This document shows positions 1 to 8,292 of a stretch of 64,000 nucleotides of DNA, piece after piece. The stretch lies in assembly GCF_000277815.2 (NCBI RefSeq), contig NC_018468.1:62001-126000 (forward strand), written 5' to 3'. Below the pieces are notes generated by a model. That model saw only the letters and a program-made list of their open reading frames with translations, did no database searches and was not told the DNA's origin. This DNA is from Encephalitozoon hellem ATCC 50504. Its lineage: Eukaryota > Microsporidia > Unikaryonidae. Each line of letters begins with the position of its first letter. The stretch's first letter is position 1. Both the position numbers and the translations under genes were made by a program.

Positions 1-627
1 CCGAAAATGGTTGTCATCAGAAGCTTCGATGTCAACAGACCGGGAACCAAAGTGAGCGAGATGACCGGAGGTGTCATTGGAGGAAGCCTTGTCACTGGAA
101 TGCTAAGGATTGGAGACAAGATCGAAATAAGGCCAGGGCTTGTGATGAAGAAGAACAACAAGTTTGTATGCAGGCCCTTTGTTTCTGAGATTGTTTCTCT
201 GAAGGCAGAGAGCACTGATCTGGAGGAGGCCTATCCTGGAGGGCTGATAGGTGTCGGGACAACGATGGACCCCTCGTTTTGTAAGGCGGACAAGCTGGTT
301 GGGCAGGTGATGGGGAAGCTGGGGTTTCTGCCGTCAATATTTTACAAAATAACTGTCGAGTACAGTCTCTTTCCAAAGACAACTGTGCAGGGGAATCACA
401 AGCTGAAGGAAGGCGAGCATGTGCTGCTGAATATAGGAAGCACAACAACGGGAAGTGTGATAGTAAGCATGGGCGAGACAAGAGCAGAGTTTGATCTTGT
501 GAAGCCTGCATGCTGTGAAGTTGGAGAGAGGATAGCAATATCAAGAAAGATCAACAATCACTGGAGGTTGATAGGACATGGGGAGATCAAGGACGGAATG
601 TGTGTTGAGCCAGAATACAGTGTCTAA
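1..627 (+). CDS. Translation initiation factor eIF2 gamma subunit (3' part, cut by window start)
   Basis: The window opens inside this gene and is in frame from its first base. The visible 208 codons are the C-terminal part of eIF2 gamma, the GTPase subunit that carries initiator Met-tRNA to the 40S ribosome. The fragment starts at the RSFDVNRPG motif that begins the EF-Tu-like domain II, continues through GGVIGGSL, and covers the domain III barrel (GSTTTGSVIV). It ends at an intact TAA. The GTP-binding domain lies upstream of the window. The family assignment is firm. Confidence 0.95.
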   Translation, partial: PKMVVIRSFDVNRPGTKVSEMTGGVIGGSLVTGMLRIGDKIEIRPGLVMKKNNKFVCRPFVSEIVSLKAESTDLEEAYPGGLIGVGTTMDPSFCKADKLVGQVMGKLGFLPSIFYKITVEYSLFPKTTVQGNHKLKEGEHVLLNIGSTTTGSVIVSMGETRAEFDLVKPACCEVGERIAISRKINNHWRLIGHGEIKDGMCVEPEYSV

Positions 628-718
628 TAGATGAGAAGTATTGAAGTCTTGAAGGAGTAAGAGGGGCTGTGGGAAATAAAGAGAAATGGTTTCTAAGGGC
701 TTTAATTGCTATAGGCTG

Positions 719-1522
719 CTATCTCTGAAGGCATATCCTGTCTTCTGATCTGTCAAACACAACTATTCCTTTACTCAGTAGTCCATAGACTATTCTTAGA
801 AGTGCTGTTCTGTCTATACCTAGAGCATTTCCCAGTTGGTCCAGCCCAACGGATTCCTCATGGATGAGATGCTGGCAAACAATTTTGTTGTATGAATCGG
901 GCATGCTCCCAATCTCGTCAAGTATAAGCATTTTCTCAATGGTGTTGAGGTACTCTCTGCCTTCCTTAACATATGCAAGAGAGCTAGTGACTTCTTCGTC
1001 TGCGGGGCCCTCTCCTCTTAGAAATGCAAATATCCTATTGATGAGACTTGTGTGTGATCTTTCATACTCCATGTCATTAAACATCCTTCTAAGCTCATCG
1101 AGTTTGTGCCTTAGGTCACCTATGTCGTGGCGGTTGTACTTCTGCATTTCTTCATACTTCTGCTTCATGTTTGCCAGTTCCACCTCCAGGACGTCGCATT
1201 CTCTTTCGTACTCGTCATGAAGCGCCATTTCTTCCTGCTTCCTCCTTAGTTCGTCCAGTTCCGAGGAGACTGTTAGTCCGTATCTATTGTACTCTATGTT
1301 CAAGTTGTTCAGAACATCTATCAGGGCCATGTGGTCTCTAAGCATCCTCTCTTCTATTGTAGGAAACTCCATTTCTCTGTACATCTCGTTCAGATCATCT
1401 AAAGACCTTGGAGACATTGTCTTAGGAACCTCCAGCCCTGATGCAGTTTCCAATGAAGGGAATCTCCTCGCATCTGGAGTAGTTATCGAAGCCTCCTTTA
1501 CTATGTCTTCTGGGTTGCACAT
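719..1522 (-). CDS. Coiled-coil protein of unknown function
   Basis: This is a 267-residue protein I do not recognise. Residues 1-50 look disordered, residues about 85-155 form an acidic and basic heptad-rich coiled coil, and the last 45 residues (LDQLGNALGIDRTALL and following) look like a compact helical, perhaps winged-helix, domain. The reading frame extends upstream to 1684. I chose the ATG at 1522 because a CCCC lies just before it (AATCCCCGGATG) and because the longer version would overlap the divergent neighbour. It shares a 58-bp promoter region with the TXNDC9-like gene. A kinetochore, cytoskeletal or transcription role is possible but not shown. Confidence 0.8.
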   Translation of the reverse strand: MCNPEDIVKEASITTPDARRFPSLETASGLEVPKTMSPRSLDDLNEMYREMEFPTIEERMLRDHMALIDVLNNLNIEYNRYGLTVSSELDELRRKQEEMALHDEYERECDVLEVELANMKQKYEEMQKYNRHDIGDLRHKLDELRRMFNDMEYERSHTSLINRIFAFLRGEGPADEEVTSSLAYVKEGREYLNTIEKMLILDEIGSMPDSYNKIVCQHLIHEESVGLDQLGNALGIDRTALLRIVYGLLSKGIVVFDRSEDRICLQR

Positions 1523-1580
1523 CCGGGGATTGTTGCCCCAGGATTGTTCTGTTGACTTAAGCAAAAAATCCTGCAAACCT

Positions 1581-2027
1581 ATGCCTTCTGGCTGCGAAGA
1601 CGATGGATTTCCATGTGATGACGAGGCTTTTATGAGGTACAGGGAGAAGAGGATCCAGGAGCTGTGCGGAGGGATAGAGGACATTACGAGCGAGAGGGAG
1701 CTGATTGAAAAGACGAAGTCTCTGAAGATGATAGTCCATTTCTACAAGCAAGAGTTTAACCGGTGCAAGATAATGGATAGAAGACTAGAGGGGGTGAGAG
1801 AATTCTTTCCGGGGATCAGATTCTACAGAGTAAATGCCGAGATATGCCCAGTGGTGGCAAGGAAGCTTGAGATAAGAGTGCTGCCTTTTCTAGGATTTTT
1901 TAAGGACGGATACTTTGTGGACCAGATTGTTGGGTTTGAAAGGCTTGGAGACGAAGCGGAGCCCGAGGCTCTTAAGAAAAGGATCCAGGAGAGCAATATA
2001 TTTAAGCCTGTTTCCAGCATACAATAA
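1581..2027 (+). CDS. Thioredoxin-fold protein, TXNDC9/Plp1 (phosducin-like) family
   Basis: The 148-residue product has the pattern of TXNDC9/Plp1, a phosducin-like protein that in other eukaryotes binds the CCT chaperonin and assists tubulin and actin folding. Diagnostic stretches are the N-terminal helix (RYREKRIQEL), IVHFYKQEFNRCKIMDR, the RVNAEICPVVARKL segment and LPFLGFFKDGYFVDQIVGF. The classical CxxC redox pair is absent, as is usual for this family. The frame is open from 1287 but the family homology begins after the ATG at 1581. It is shorter than animal homologues because the N-terminal extension is missing. It is transcribed divergently from the coiled-coil gene at 719-1522. Confidence 0.85.
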   Translation: MPSGCEDDGFPCDDEAFMRYREKRIQELCGGIEDITSERELIEKTKSLKMIVHFYKQEFNRCKIMDRRLEGVREFFPGIRFYRVNAEICPVVARKLEIRVLPFLGFFKDGYFVDQIVGFERLGDEAEPEALKKRIQESNIFKPVSSIQ

Positions 2028-2093
2028 ACATAACTGATTACTGAAAGTCCTTTTCCTTATATAGAAGAGAGCAAAGAAACTATCCCCATCAAG

Positions 2094-3026
2094 ATGATTT
2101 CTGATTGCGAGGGGGAAGAGATCAGGTACGATGGCGACTCTAAAAGAATAAGGAGCATTGTGTACGAATGCTTTGATGGAGCCTACGACCCGAGGAGGAG
2201 GTACATTATATGCATTCAGGGGCCTACATCAACTGGAAAAACGACTCTTGCCAGGAAACTCTACATGCTGCTAAGTAAGGGCGGGATAAATACCTATGCA
2301 CTTGAGCTGGATTCCTACTACTTTAGGCCTCTGAACCCAGACCTCGATGAAGAGGACTACGACTTTGACAACCCGGGGGCACTTGATTGGGAAAACATCT
2401 TCGGTGTTCTGAAGGCTTTGAGGGACAAGGAGCCGTTTATTAAGCGCAATGTGTACTCTGCATCCTCCTATGGAGAAGTTTCTGTGGTGAGGGAGGCAAA
2501 CACCATGCCCGATGTTATAATAATAGATGGAGTGCAGGCGTTTAACACTGTTAACAGCAAAATTTTCAACATCAAGGAATTTGATCCGTACGACACAGAA
2601 AAGACCATTGACAACGAGTTTGTGGATAACTCTCTTAGGATGGATGATTTCAAGATACTTAAGATCCTTATGACCAATTGTGCCTCAAAGATTCTTTCGG
2701 TAAGGCTCAAAAGAGATGAGCTGATAGGGAGGAAGAGAGATGCAATAGTTAAGAGATTTTATTCGAAAACACTCCTCAGCACTTTAAGGTGGACATATTC
2801 GCCGATGTACAATAAGTTCATTAAGATTGTACATGGGAACTTCAACTATGAGAAGGTTGATCTGGTGATGAATGAGCTAGGCCTTTACTTCTTTGGAAGG
2901 GAGATAGCAGTGGATGATTCCAGAGAGATGGATCTGAGCAACGAGTTCAATGTTGAGTGTACAGGTGAGTGCAAGTATGGAGGAGAGCCATACATTGTCC
3001 TAGATGACAAGGGCGCAGGACTATGA
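2094..3026 (+). CDS. Uridine kinase-like nucleoside kinase
   Basis: The 310-residue protein is a P-loop kinase of the uridine kinase/phosphoribulokinase family, predicted to phosphorylate uridine or cytidine in pyrimidine salvage. The Walker A motif GPTSTGKT lies at residues 43-50. It is followed by the acidic substrate site LELDSYYF, the DYDFDNPGALDW segment typical of uridine kinases, and the strand VIIIDGVQAF. The C-terminal ~90 residues are not a recognisable uracil phosphoribosyltransferase domain. The start is supported by TCCCCATCAAGATG. The nearby thymidine kinase fits the salvage-dependent metabolism of an intracellular parasite. Confidence 0.85.
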   Translation: MISDCEGEEIRYDGDSKRIRSIVYECFDGAYDPRRRYIICIQGPTSTGKTTLARKLYMLLSKGGINTYALELDSYYFRPLNPDLDEEDYDFDNPGALDWENIFGVLKALRDKEPFIKRNVYSASSYGEVSVVREANTMPDVIIIDGVQAFNTVNSKIFNIKEFDPYDTEKTIDNEFVDNSLRMDDFKILKILMTNCASKILSVRLKRDELIGRKRDAIVKRFYSKTLLSTLRWTYSPMYNKFIKIVHGNFNYEKVDLVMNELGLYFFGREIAVDDSREMDLSNEFNVECTGECKYGGEPYIVLDDKGAGL

Positions 3027-3048
3027 TGGGCAAAGGGGCTCTTCTGGG

Positions 3049-3357
3049 TCATATGAACAAGTCTTCATAGAAGTAAAACAACAGGGATGTTCCGCTCAGG
3101 AGCAAGTAACTTGTTGACCAGAAGATGAAGTGGCTTTTCTTATGAACAGCCATGAAGCTGAACATGTAGAACCCATGGAATGCAACGAAGGCCAGGTTTG
3201 CAAAGCTCTTGGTTTCGAACTCCATATCGAATAGCGGCTTGAGGCCCAAGATTATGCATACTAGACTCAACCCGTAAAGCACTGCTACCATTAAAATCTT
3301 TGTAAATCCCCAGTGAACCCCTCTTTGGTGGTTATTGTCGTAGTCTTCTGCTTCCAT
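3049..3357 (-). CDS. Small multi-pass membrane protein, unknown
   Basis: This 102-residue protein has about three hydrophobic segments (residues about 20-41, 52-70 and 77-96) separated by short charged loops, and an acidic N-terminus (MEAEDYDNNH). The topology suggests a small endomembrane or plasma-membrane protein. I cannot assign a family. The start at 3357 has no CCC element nearby. It ends 22 bases from the stop of the uridine kinase gene, in tail-to-tail orientation. Confidence 0.7.
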   Translation of the reverse strand: MEAEDYDNNHQRGVHWGFTKILMVAVLYGLSLVCIILGLKPLFDMEFETKSFANLAFVAFHGFYMFSFMAVHKKSHFIFWSTSYLLLSGTSLLFYFYEDLFI

Positions 3358-3516
3358 TTGTTTCTGCGGTTGAAGAGCGTTTTATACTTTCCTGGAATCT
3401 GAAACAGAAGCTGTATTCTGAGGATGGGAAGCAGAATGCGATTGCTTTTAATTGCAATGAATTTGGCGGTCTTTTTAGAATTAAAGTATAAAAGAATCAC
3501 CAGCCCCTAGGAATAA

Positions 3517-4173
3517 ATGAAAAGAGGAGTACTGAAGTTTGTGGCCTCTCCAATGAATGGAGGAAAGACGACAAACATGTTGCTGAGGGCGAAGCGAGCG
3601 AGTATCCTAGGGTGGAAGGTGCTGCTGGCAAAGCCCCAGGTTGATACCAGGCACAAGAGCACAGTGATAAGATCGCGATGCGGTGCTGAAATGGAGTGTA
3701 ACCTGTGTGTCGATTCCCAATTCAACTTCGCAAAGGATATTTCATACAAGGACGTTGATATTCTGTTTGTGGATGAGGCGCAGTTTCTGAGCGCCCGGCA
3801 GATAGAGGAGCTAAGGGAGGTTGTGGATGTCCATGGAATTTCAGTGTGGTGCTATGGCCTCCTCACAGACTTCAAGAAGAATCTGTTTGCGGGGTCAAAG
3901 CGGTTAGTTGAGTTGTGTGACAAGATGTATGAGCTTGACGTTCTATGCTGCTTCTGTTCCGAAAGCGGAAGGTTTCATTTGAAGTATGCTGATGGGAAGG
4001 CGGATGTGTCTGGGCCATCAATTGACGTCAGTACTCCTGGGAATGATAAGTTTGTTTCTGTGTGCCACAAGTGCTGGATGGAAAAGATGTCGGCATCTGA
4101 AGAGAAGGAATGTGCCCGGCTTTTCTGCAACGAAGGTGTTTCTGTGGATAAGGCGGTGGAGATAAATGGATAA
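3517..4173 (+). CDS. Thymidine kinase (type II, bacterial-like)
   Basis: The 218-residue protein is a type II thymidine kinase that makes dTMP from thymidine. The P-loop SPMNGGKTT is at residues 11-19. The DEAQF motif holding the catalytic glutamate is at residues 86-90. The paired cysteines of the structural zinc site follow (CCFCSESG around residue 145 and CHKCW near residue 185). The lasso segment lies between these. The start is the first ATG after CCCCTAGGAATAA. This gene type in Encephalitozoon is generally regarded as acquired from bacteria. Its base composition does not visibly differ from its neighbours. Confidence 0.95.
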   Translation: MKRGVLKFVASPMNGGKTTNMLLRAKRASILGWKVLLAKPQVDTRHKSTVIRSRCGAEMECNLCVDSQFNFAKDISYKDVDILFVDEAQFLSARQIEELREVVDVHGISVWCYGLLTDFKKNLFAGSKRLVELCDKMYELDVLCCFCSESGRFHLKYADGKADVSGPSIDVSTPGNDKFVSVCHKCWMEKMSASEEKECARLFCNEGVSVDKAVEING

Positions 4174-4242
4174 ATACTGTGTGTTTCATGTTCGATTTCA
4201 AATCCCTTCCATGAATGATTTACAAACATTTTACCCTGAACA

Positions 4243-5250
4243 ATGAAGAAGATCGTTGCATATGGGGTTACTCACTTCATCTTGCTTGCCATATACACGA
4301 TGAGGGCAAGCCATGGCGGCCTAACTATGTACAACATTCTCACAACCACGACGCGCAATAGCACTGTGCACATTCTCCATGCCACGTTTTTGATATTTCT
4401 TATGTGCACTCTAACAGGACAGATAATTGACTATGTGTTCAAGAGCCTCAGGTCTGAAGAGATAAGCAACTTCAATGAGTCTCTGCTCTACTTCCTGACC
4501 GACTTTCTTCTTGTTGTGTCTACGTTTGACAGTGACATCAACTTCAAGAATGGGCTTTTCTTTGTTATGCTTCTGTGTGTGAAGTCCCTTAGCTGGTTAC
4601 TGGGCACAAGGATAAAGAGGGATGTCTACCCTTCGCTATTTGGCCTTGCATATGGAATATCTCTGTTTTCGGGGCTTATGGTGCTTTTATTTACTCTTTC
4701 CTGCATATCTTCCATTGATGGGCAGATTCTCTTTCTCTTTGAGTACACCTTGCTCGTAATAGCCTCCATAAAGAATGTCTGTGTCATGAACCTGATTCTG
4801 TCTGACGACGACGACAAGAGGTCTCTACACAACTTCTACATCGACATAGGATACATGAGCATCACACTCCTTGTCTATGTAATATTCATAGGAATCACAT
4901 CTGTAAGCTACAGGCTTCCCTTGAATCTCTTCCGATCTGCACTGACCATATTCGATGCTTTGATTGCGAAGATCAAGGTATTCCATAACTACCTCAAGCT
5001 GTGTAAAGATCTTGAAAAATGTGTTGAGGGGACTGGAGATGGCTTTTGTGCAATATGCAGGGATGACATGCAGGTTGGAAAGAAGCTGACGTGTGGGCAT
5101 TGCTTCCATATAGAATGCTTGAAGATGTGGTGCGAACGGCAGCAGACATGCCCGATATGTAAGTCCGAGCTTGCATTTGATGTTAGGAAGGAAAGCTTTG
5201 TTGTGGGGGGTGAATACATATCTGGGATTCCTGTAACGATTGACGGCTAG
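4243..5250 (+). CDS. HRD1: HRD1/synoviolin-type RING-H2 E3 ubiquitin ligase
   Basis: The 335-residue protein has five to six transmembrane segments in its first 250 residues and then a RING-H2 finger at residues 269-306 (CAICRDDM ... CGHCFHIECLKMW ... CPICK). This is the architecture of HRD1, the ER membrane ligase that ubiquitinates misfolded proteins and forms the retrotranslocation channel in ER-associated degradation. It is much shorter than yeast HRD1 because the cytosolic tail after the RING is nearly absent. The window also encodes the HRD1 partner E2, UBC7, and the extracting ATPase CDC48. The gp78/AMFR branch is an alternative name for the same architecture. Confidence 0.88.
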   Translation: MKKIVAYGVTHFILLAIYTMRASHGGLTMYNILTTTTRNSTVHILHATFLIFLMCTLTGQIIDYVFKSLRSEEISNFNESLLYFLTDFLLVVSTFDSDINFKNGLFFVMLLCVKSLSWLLGTRIKRDVYPSLFGLAYGISLFSGLMVLLFTLSCISSIDGQILFLFEYTLLVIASIKNVCVMNLILSDDDDKRSLHNFYIDIGYMSITLLVYVIFIGITSVSYRLPLNLFRSALTIFDALIAKIKVFHNYLKLCKDLEKCVEGTGDGFCAICRDDMQVGKKLTCGHCFHIECLKMWCERQQTCPICKSELAFDVRKESFVVGGEYISGIPVTIDG

Positions 5251-5269
5251 AAAGTAACAATAAAAGGGT

Positions 5270-5896
5270 TTATTCTTCGGTGCTAAGGGCTTCATGTGTT
5301 TTCTTTGGCTGTGCAGCCTTTTCTATAGTTTCGCTACCTATCTTAACAAGGTTGATTCCAGTACGAGACTCTGGAGACACGGATACATGATATTTGTGCC
5401 TGACTATGACGCCGTTCCTTTCCCCTTGGATATTAATCACTGCTTCCTTCACCCCAGAAGACAATCTATACAGCCCTGCCTTTTTTGCAGCGGAATAAGG
5501 AAACTTCGATGGATACACACGCCTTTCTCCAAGGGCATTCGAGACCTCTTCTCCTTCATCATTAACCTCGATGAAGTTTATTTTTGTGGTGTAGTAATAG
5601 GACGCCTTCTTGTTCATCACCCTGATCTTGTCACTCAAGTCTATATGCCTTCTGCATTCATGGAAAATGTTTTTGTACTTTTCGAGGATTTCCTTCCACT
5701 TTCCATGTCCTAGCTCCTTGATTCCCTTGAGAAGCGCCTCCTCCTCTTCAGGGCTCCAAGGTTTGGGCTTTCTCCTCGGGTTTTTGGTATAACTTCTTAC
5801 AACAATATTTTCTCTTACATGCTTCTTTTTTGGAACCTTACTATAAATATGCAATTTGAGCTTTGAGGATGGACCGTTGTATTCTGCTTCCTCCAT
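5270..5896 (-). CDS. Single Myb/telobox DNA-binding protein
   Basis: The 208-residue protein carries one Myb-type domain at residues about 44-95. It begins PKPWSPEEEEALLKGI and ends with RHIDLSDKIRVM, which resembles the telobox third helix (VDLKDKWRN) of TRF, Taz1 and Tbf1 proteins. The spacing LGHGKWKEIL is also typical of telobox proteins. The basic N-terminus (residues 12-45) precedes the domain. The C-terminal ~110 residues show no known domain and no TRFH domain is visible. The most likely role is binding telomeric or subtelomeric repeats or acting as a general regulatory factor. Its start follows TAACCCCTCTTAAATG. Confidence 0.8.
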   Translation of the reverse strand: MEEAEYNGPSSKLKLHIYSKVPKKKHVRENIVVRSYTKNPRRKPKPWSPEEEEALLKGIKELGHGKWKEILEKYKNIFHECRRHIDLSDKIRVMNKKASYYYTTKINFIEVNDEGEEVSNALGERRVYPSKFPYSAAKKAGLYRLSSGVKEAVINIQGERNGVIVRHKYHVSVSPESRTGINLVKIGSETIEKAAQPKKTHEALSTEE

Positions 5897-6100
5897 TTAA
5901 GAGGGGTTAGGAGACTATGATTCCATTGTACTCTTTCTCAGCAGGAAAAGATTAGCCTATATGGGCATTATGAGACATTTTCTTACTTTACAACGAGTTG
6001 CTGTGAAATGGATGTCTATCTGAATGCTTCTATATCTACTGTGTGGAAGGGAGTGAGGCTGTGTACGGAGACAGCTTGTGTGGAGTCGCATCGGTAATGT

Positions 6101-6182
6101 GAAGGCGTGGCCGAGTGGTTATGGCGCTGGTCTAGAAAACCAGTGGGCTTCGCCCGCACAGGTTCGAATCCTGTCGCCTTCG
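6101..6182 (+). tRNA. tRNA-Ser (anticodon AGA)
   Basis: A complete cloverleaf can be drawn. The acceptor stem GAAGGCG pairs perfectly with CGCCTTC, followed by discriminator G. The anticodon stem CTGGT/ACCAG encloses the loop CTAGAAA with anticodon AGA, read as serine UCU. A long variable arm (TGGGCTTCGCCC) marks a class II tRNA, as expected for serine. The T arm contains GGTTCGAATCC, which is also the internal B box; the A box is TGGCCGAGTGG. CCA is not encoded and no intron interrupts the anticodon loop. Confidence 0.97.
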
Positions 6183-6228
6183 ATTTTGCCATATGAATCC
6201 ATTGTAAATTATCAGCCACCGTCAACCC

Positions 6229-7521
6229 ATGAACTGCCAAGTGTGTACTGGTGGTATGGATCTTTTTGCAAGATACGACTGCGGGCATCGGATATGCATG
6301 ACTTGTTCTGCAAGGCTTGTGTTTCTGTATATGCAGTGCAGCTGCCCGCTGTGTAGAAATCCTGCGAAAGAAATAATCTTCTCAGCGCTTTCAATGCCGA
6401 GCGAAGGGTTCCCCAGGCAGATGTGGAAAGGCCAAAGAGCCCCATTGGTCGTCTTCTATGAGGGGGAGTATGTGAAGAAGATGATGGAGGACCTCTTATC
6501 TAACAAATGCCGGGAATGCCACAGGAAGTTTGGGACTCTGAAGGAGCTCAAGAAACATTATGCATACCATGGATTTGTCCTCTGCTCAGAGTGCATCAAG
6601 AGCAGAAGGGATTTCTGGCATGAGATCAAGCTCTACAAAAGCGACACTATTAGGAGCCACAGGAGCGGGAGTCTTGGAGAAGAAGGGTTTGATGGCCATG
6701 TATTCTGTGTTCACTGCAAGATCTATCTGTTTGATTCCGACGATGCTCGGAAGCATTGCAATCTCAAGCACGAGCTATGCAATATTTGCGATATACTAGG
6801 AACGAAGTATCAGTATTATAATAGCTTCAAAGATCTGGAAGCACATTACAAGAACGCCCACTATTGCTGTAGCTTCCAAACCTGCCAGATGAACAAGTGC
6901 TATGTATTTCCATACCAAACAGAGCTCTTCGATCATTTAAACAGGTTCCACAAGGCATGCGTCAAGCTATCTGAGATCCCAAGAGCCGGGAGATGCAGCA
7001 TTCCTGTGATGGATCCGCTGAGGAAGAGGAGGACAGCGGCTAGAGCAAGTGTTGTGGATCAAAGCGGAGGAGAGATCAGGCTTTCTTCGTTTCCCAAGGC
7101 AAACACTTCCCAAGGCATGGTCTCAGAAAGCGTGGAGACCGAACTCCCGAAATACTTGGATAGGAACATCCTGGAGGAGGAGAGAAAGAGGCAGAGCAGA
7201 CGCAAGGCCATTATGGAACGCATATGCAAGGCCGAAGCAGACGGGGTGGAGGAAATTGTGAACGAGTTTCTAGAAGACATCATAGATGTGATGGCGGCAT
7301 TTAACAAGATAGCGGATGTAGTTGGAGACAAGGTGGCCCTCAAGCTATTTGAGACAATGAACTTTGGAGGCAAGCAGGGTGTGGTGCAAGGCAGCATAAA
7401 GGCTCTAAGAAAGAAGGTTATGTTCCCGAAGTTCGTTCCATCTGAGCCTGTGGAATATAAGGAGCCCAAGGAGAAAAAGAGCCCAGGATTTGCAATTATA
7501 GATTTATGTAAGAAGAAATAA
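6229..7521 (+). CDS. ZNF598/Hel2-type RING and C2H2 zinc-finger ubiquitin ligase
   Basis: The 430-residue protein begins with a RING finger at residues 3-43 (CQVCTGGMD ... CGHRICMTC ... CPLC) and continues with several C2H2-type fingers (CRECHRKFGTLKELKKH, CVHCKIYLFDSDDARKHC, and two more up to residue ~245). This order is that of ZNF598/Hel2, which ubiquitinates ribosomal proteins on collided ribosomes and starts ribosome-associated quality control. The C-terminal half is charged and mostly helical. The start ATG follows CAACCC and lies 47 bases after the tRNA-Ser gene. Confidence 0.9.
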   Translation: MNCQVCTGGMDLFARYDCGHRICMTCSARLVFLYMQCSCPLCRNPAKEIIFSALSMPSEGFPRQMWKGQRAPLVVFYEGEYVKKMMEDLLSNKCRECHRKFGTLKELKKHYAYHGFVLCSECIKSRRDFWHEIKLYKSDTIRSHRSGSLGEEGFDGHVFCVHCKIYLFDSDDARKHCNLKHELCNICDILGTKYQYYNSFKDLEAHYKNAHYCCSFQTCQMNKCYVFPYQTELFDHLNRFHKACVKLSEIPRAGRCSIPVMDPLRKRRTAARASVVDQSGGEIRLSSFPKANTSQGMVSESVETELPKYLDRNILEEERKRQSRRKAIMERICKAEADGVEEIVNEFLEDIIDVMAAFNKIADVVGDKVALKLFETMNFGGKQGVVQGSIKALRKKVMFPKFVPSEPVEYKEPKEKKSPGFAIIDLCKKK

Positions 7522-7543
7522 TGAACACAAACTAAAGGTATCT

Positions 7544-8203
7544 TTATTTCTTCACTATCTTTTTGGATATATAGAACTCCTTTGTTTTCCTATTGATGTA
7601 CAGCAAGGTAGCAAATATTGTAGCTATCTTGAGAATAACTATCCTATTGATAAGCTTGAATATGCTGTTGTATAGGCCCGTATACTCTACCTCATCCCAA
7701 TCGTCCAAGCTTTGCATGTCGAAGTTGTTCTTCGAGACATACAGTAGGTCACTCATCTTCCTTGTGAGCCACTCCATCTGGTAGTCTGTCCCCGAAACAA
7801 TCTCGGGTGTCCACGGACGTCCCTCGTAGATGGCAAGCTCGAGTGCCAGTTCTCCTCGGACATCTGTATCCAAGGAAAACACTATGGTGTAGTATCCCGT
7901 CTCTGGAGTTGTGTAGAAGAATGTTGTGGATGTCTCGTGCTTTACATCCTTAAAGATCAAGTTCTTTGGCTCTGGATCTGCACTTTTGTAGTCCCCGTTT
8001 GATTTATATATGCTAAGCTTAGTCCCTACGCTTATTCCTTCTGCCTCTTTCCATGGGTGGCTGGATGACGCCCTGTGAAACAGCTTCGCCTGCATCAGAA
8101 CCACAGTCTGCCCATTCAGTCTTAAGGCACTCTCCACCTCTTTGCTCTCATCCAGATAGAACAAGGTTCTTGAAAAAACACATCCTAGAAATAAGAAAAA
8201 CAT
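7544..8203 (-). CDS. p24/EMP24 (TMED) family cargo receptor
   Basis: The 219-residue product has an N-terminal signal sequence (MFFLFLGCVFS), a beta-rich lumenal GOLD-like domain (residues about 20-125), a short coiled segment, one transmembrane helix near residues 185-205 and a short basic tail ending KKIVKK. This is the layout of p24 proteins that cycle in COPI and COPII vesicles between the ER and Golgi. The frame continues upstream into the TPS1 gene. I chose the ATG at 8203 because GTGCCCTTCAAGAATG precedes it; the ATG at 8221 is the alternative. The tail has lysines but is not a strict KKxx signal. Confidence 0.75.
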   Translation of the reverse strand: MFFLFLGCVFSRTLFYLDESKEVESALRLNGQTVVLMQAKLFHRASSSHPWKEAEGISVGTKLSIYKSNGDYKSADPEPKNLIFKDVKHETSTTFFYTTPETGYYTIVFSLDTDVRGELALELAIYEGRPWTPEIVSGTDYQMEWLTRKMSDLLYVSKNNFDMQSLDDWDEVEYTGLYNSIFKLINRIVILKIATIFATLLYINRKTKEFYISKKIVKK

Positions 8204-8292
8204 TCTTGAAGGGCACTGCATAAGCAAAATAATATTTGCTAGATGTACTAAAGAGAAGCAGAATAAACCCAATTTATTCCAGGAACTCCTGC

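Noticed and set aside
92..544. Long minus-strand frame opposite eIF2 gamma
   Set aside because: Low-complexity Ser/Leu/Pro-rich translation typical of an antisense shadow; the plus strand is clearly eIF2 gamma.
3517..4173. Thymidine kinase as a recent foreign insertion
   Set aside because: Codon use and composition look like the neighbours and the gene has the standard start signal. Old transfer is established opinion, but no recent event is visible.
4825..5295. 156-codon minus-strand frame opposite HRD1
   Set aside because: It lies antisense to the RING finger and last membrane helices and has no recognisable domain.
5940..5985. Weak resemblance to the GAAGATTAGCATGG segment of U6 snRNA upstream of tRNA-Ser
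   Set aside because: Only about ten bases match; the ACAGAGA box, the stem and the terminal T run are missing.
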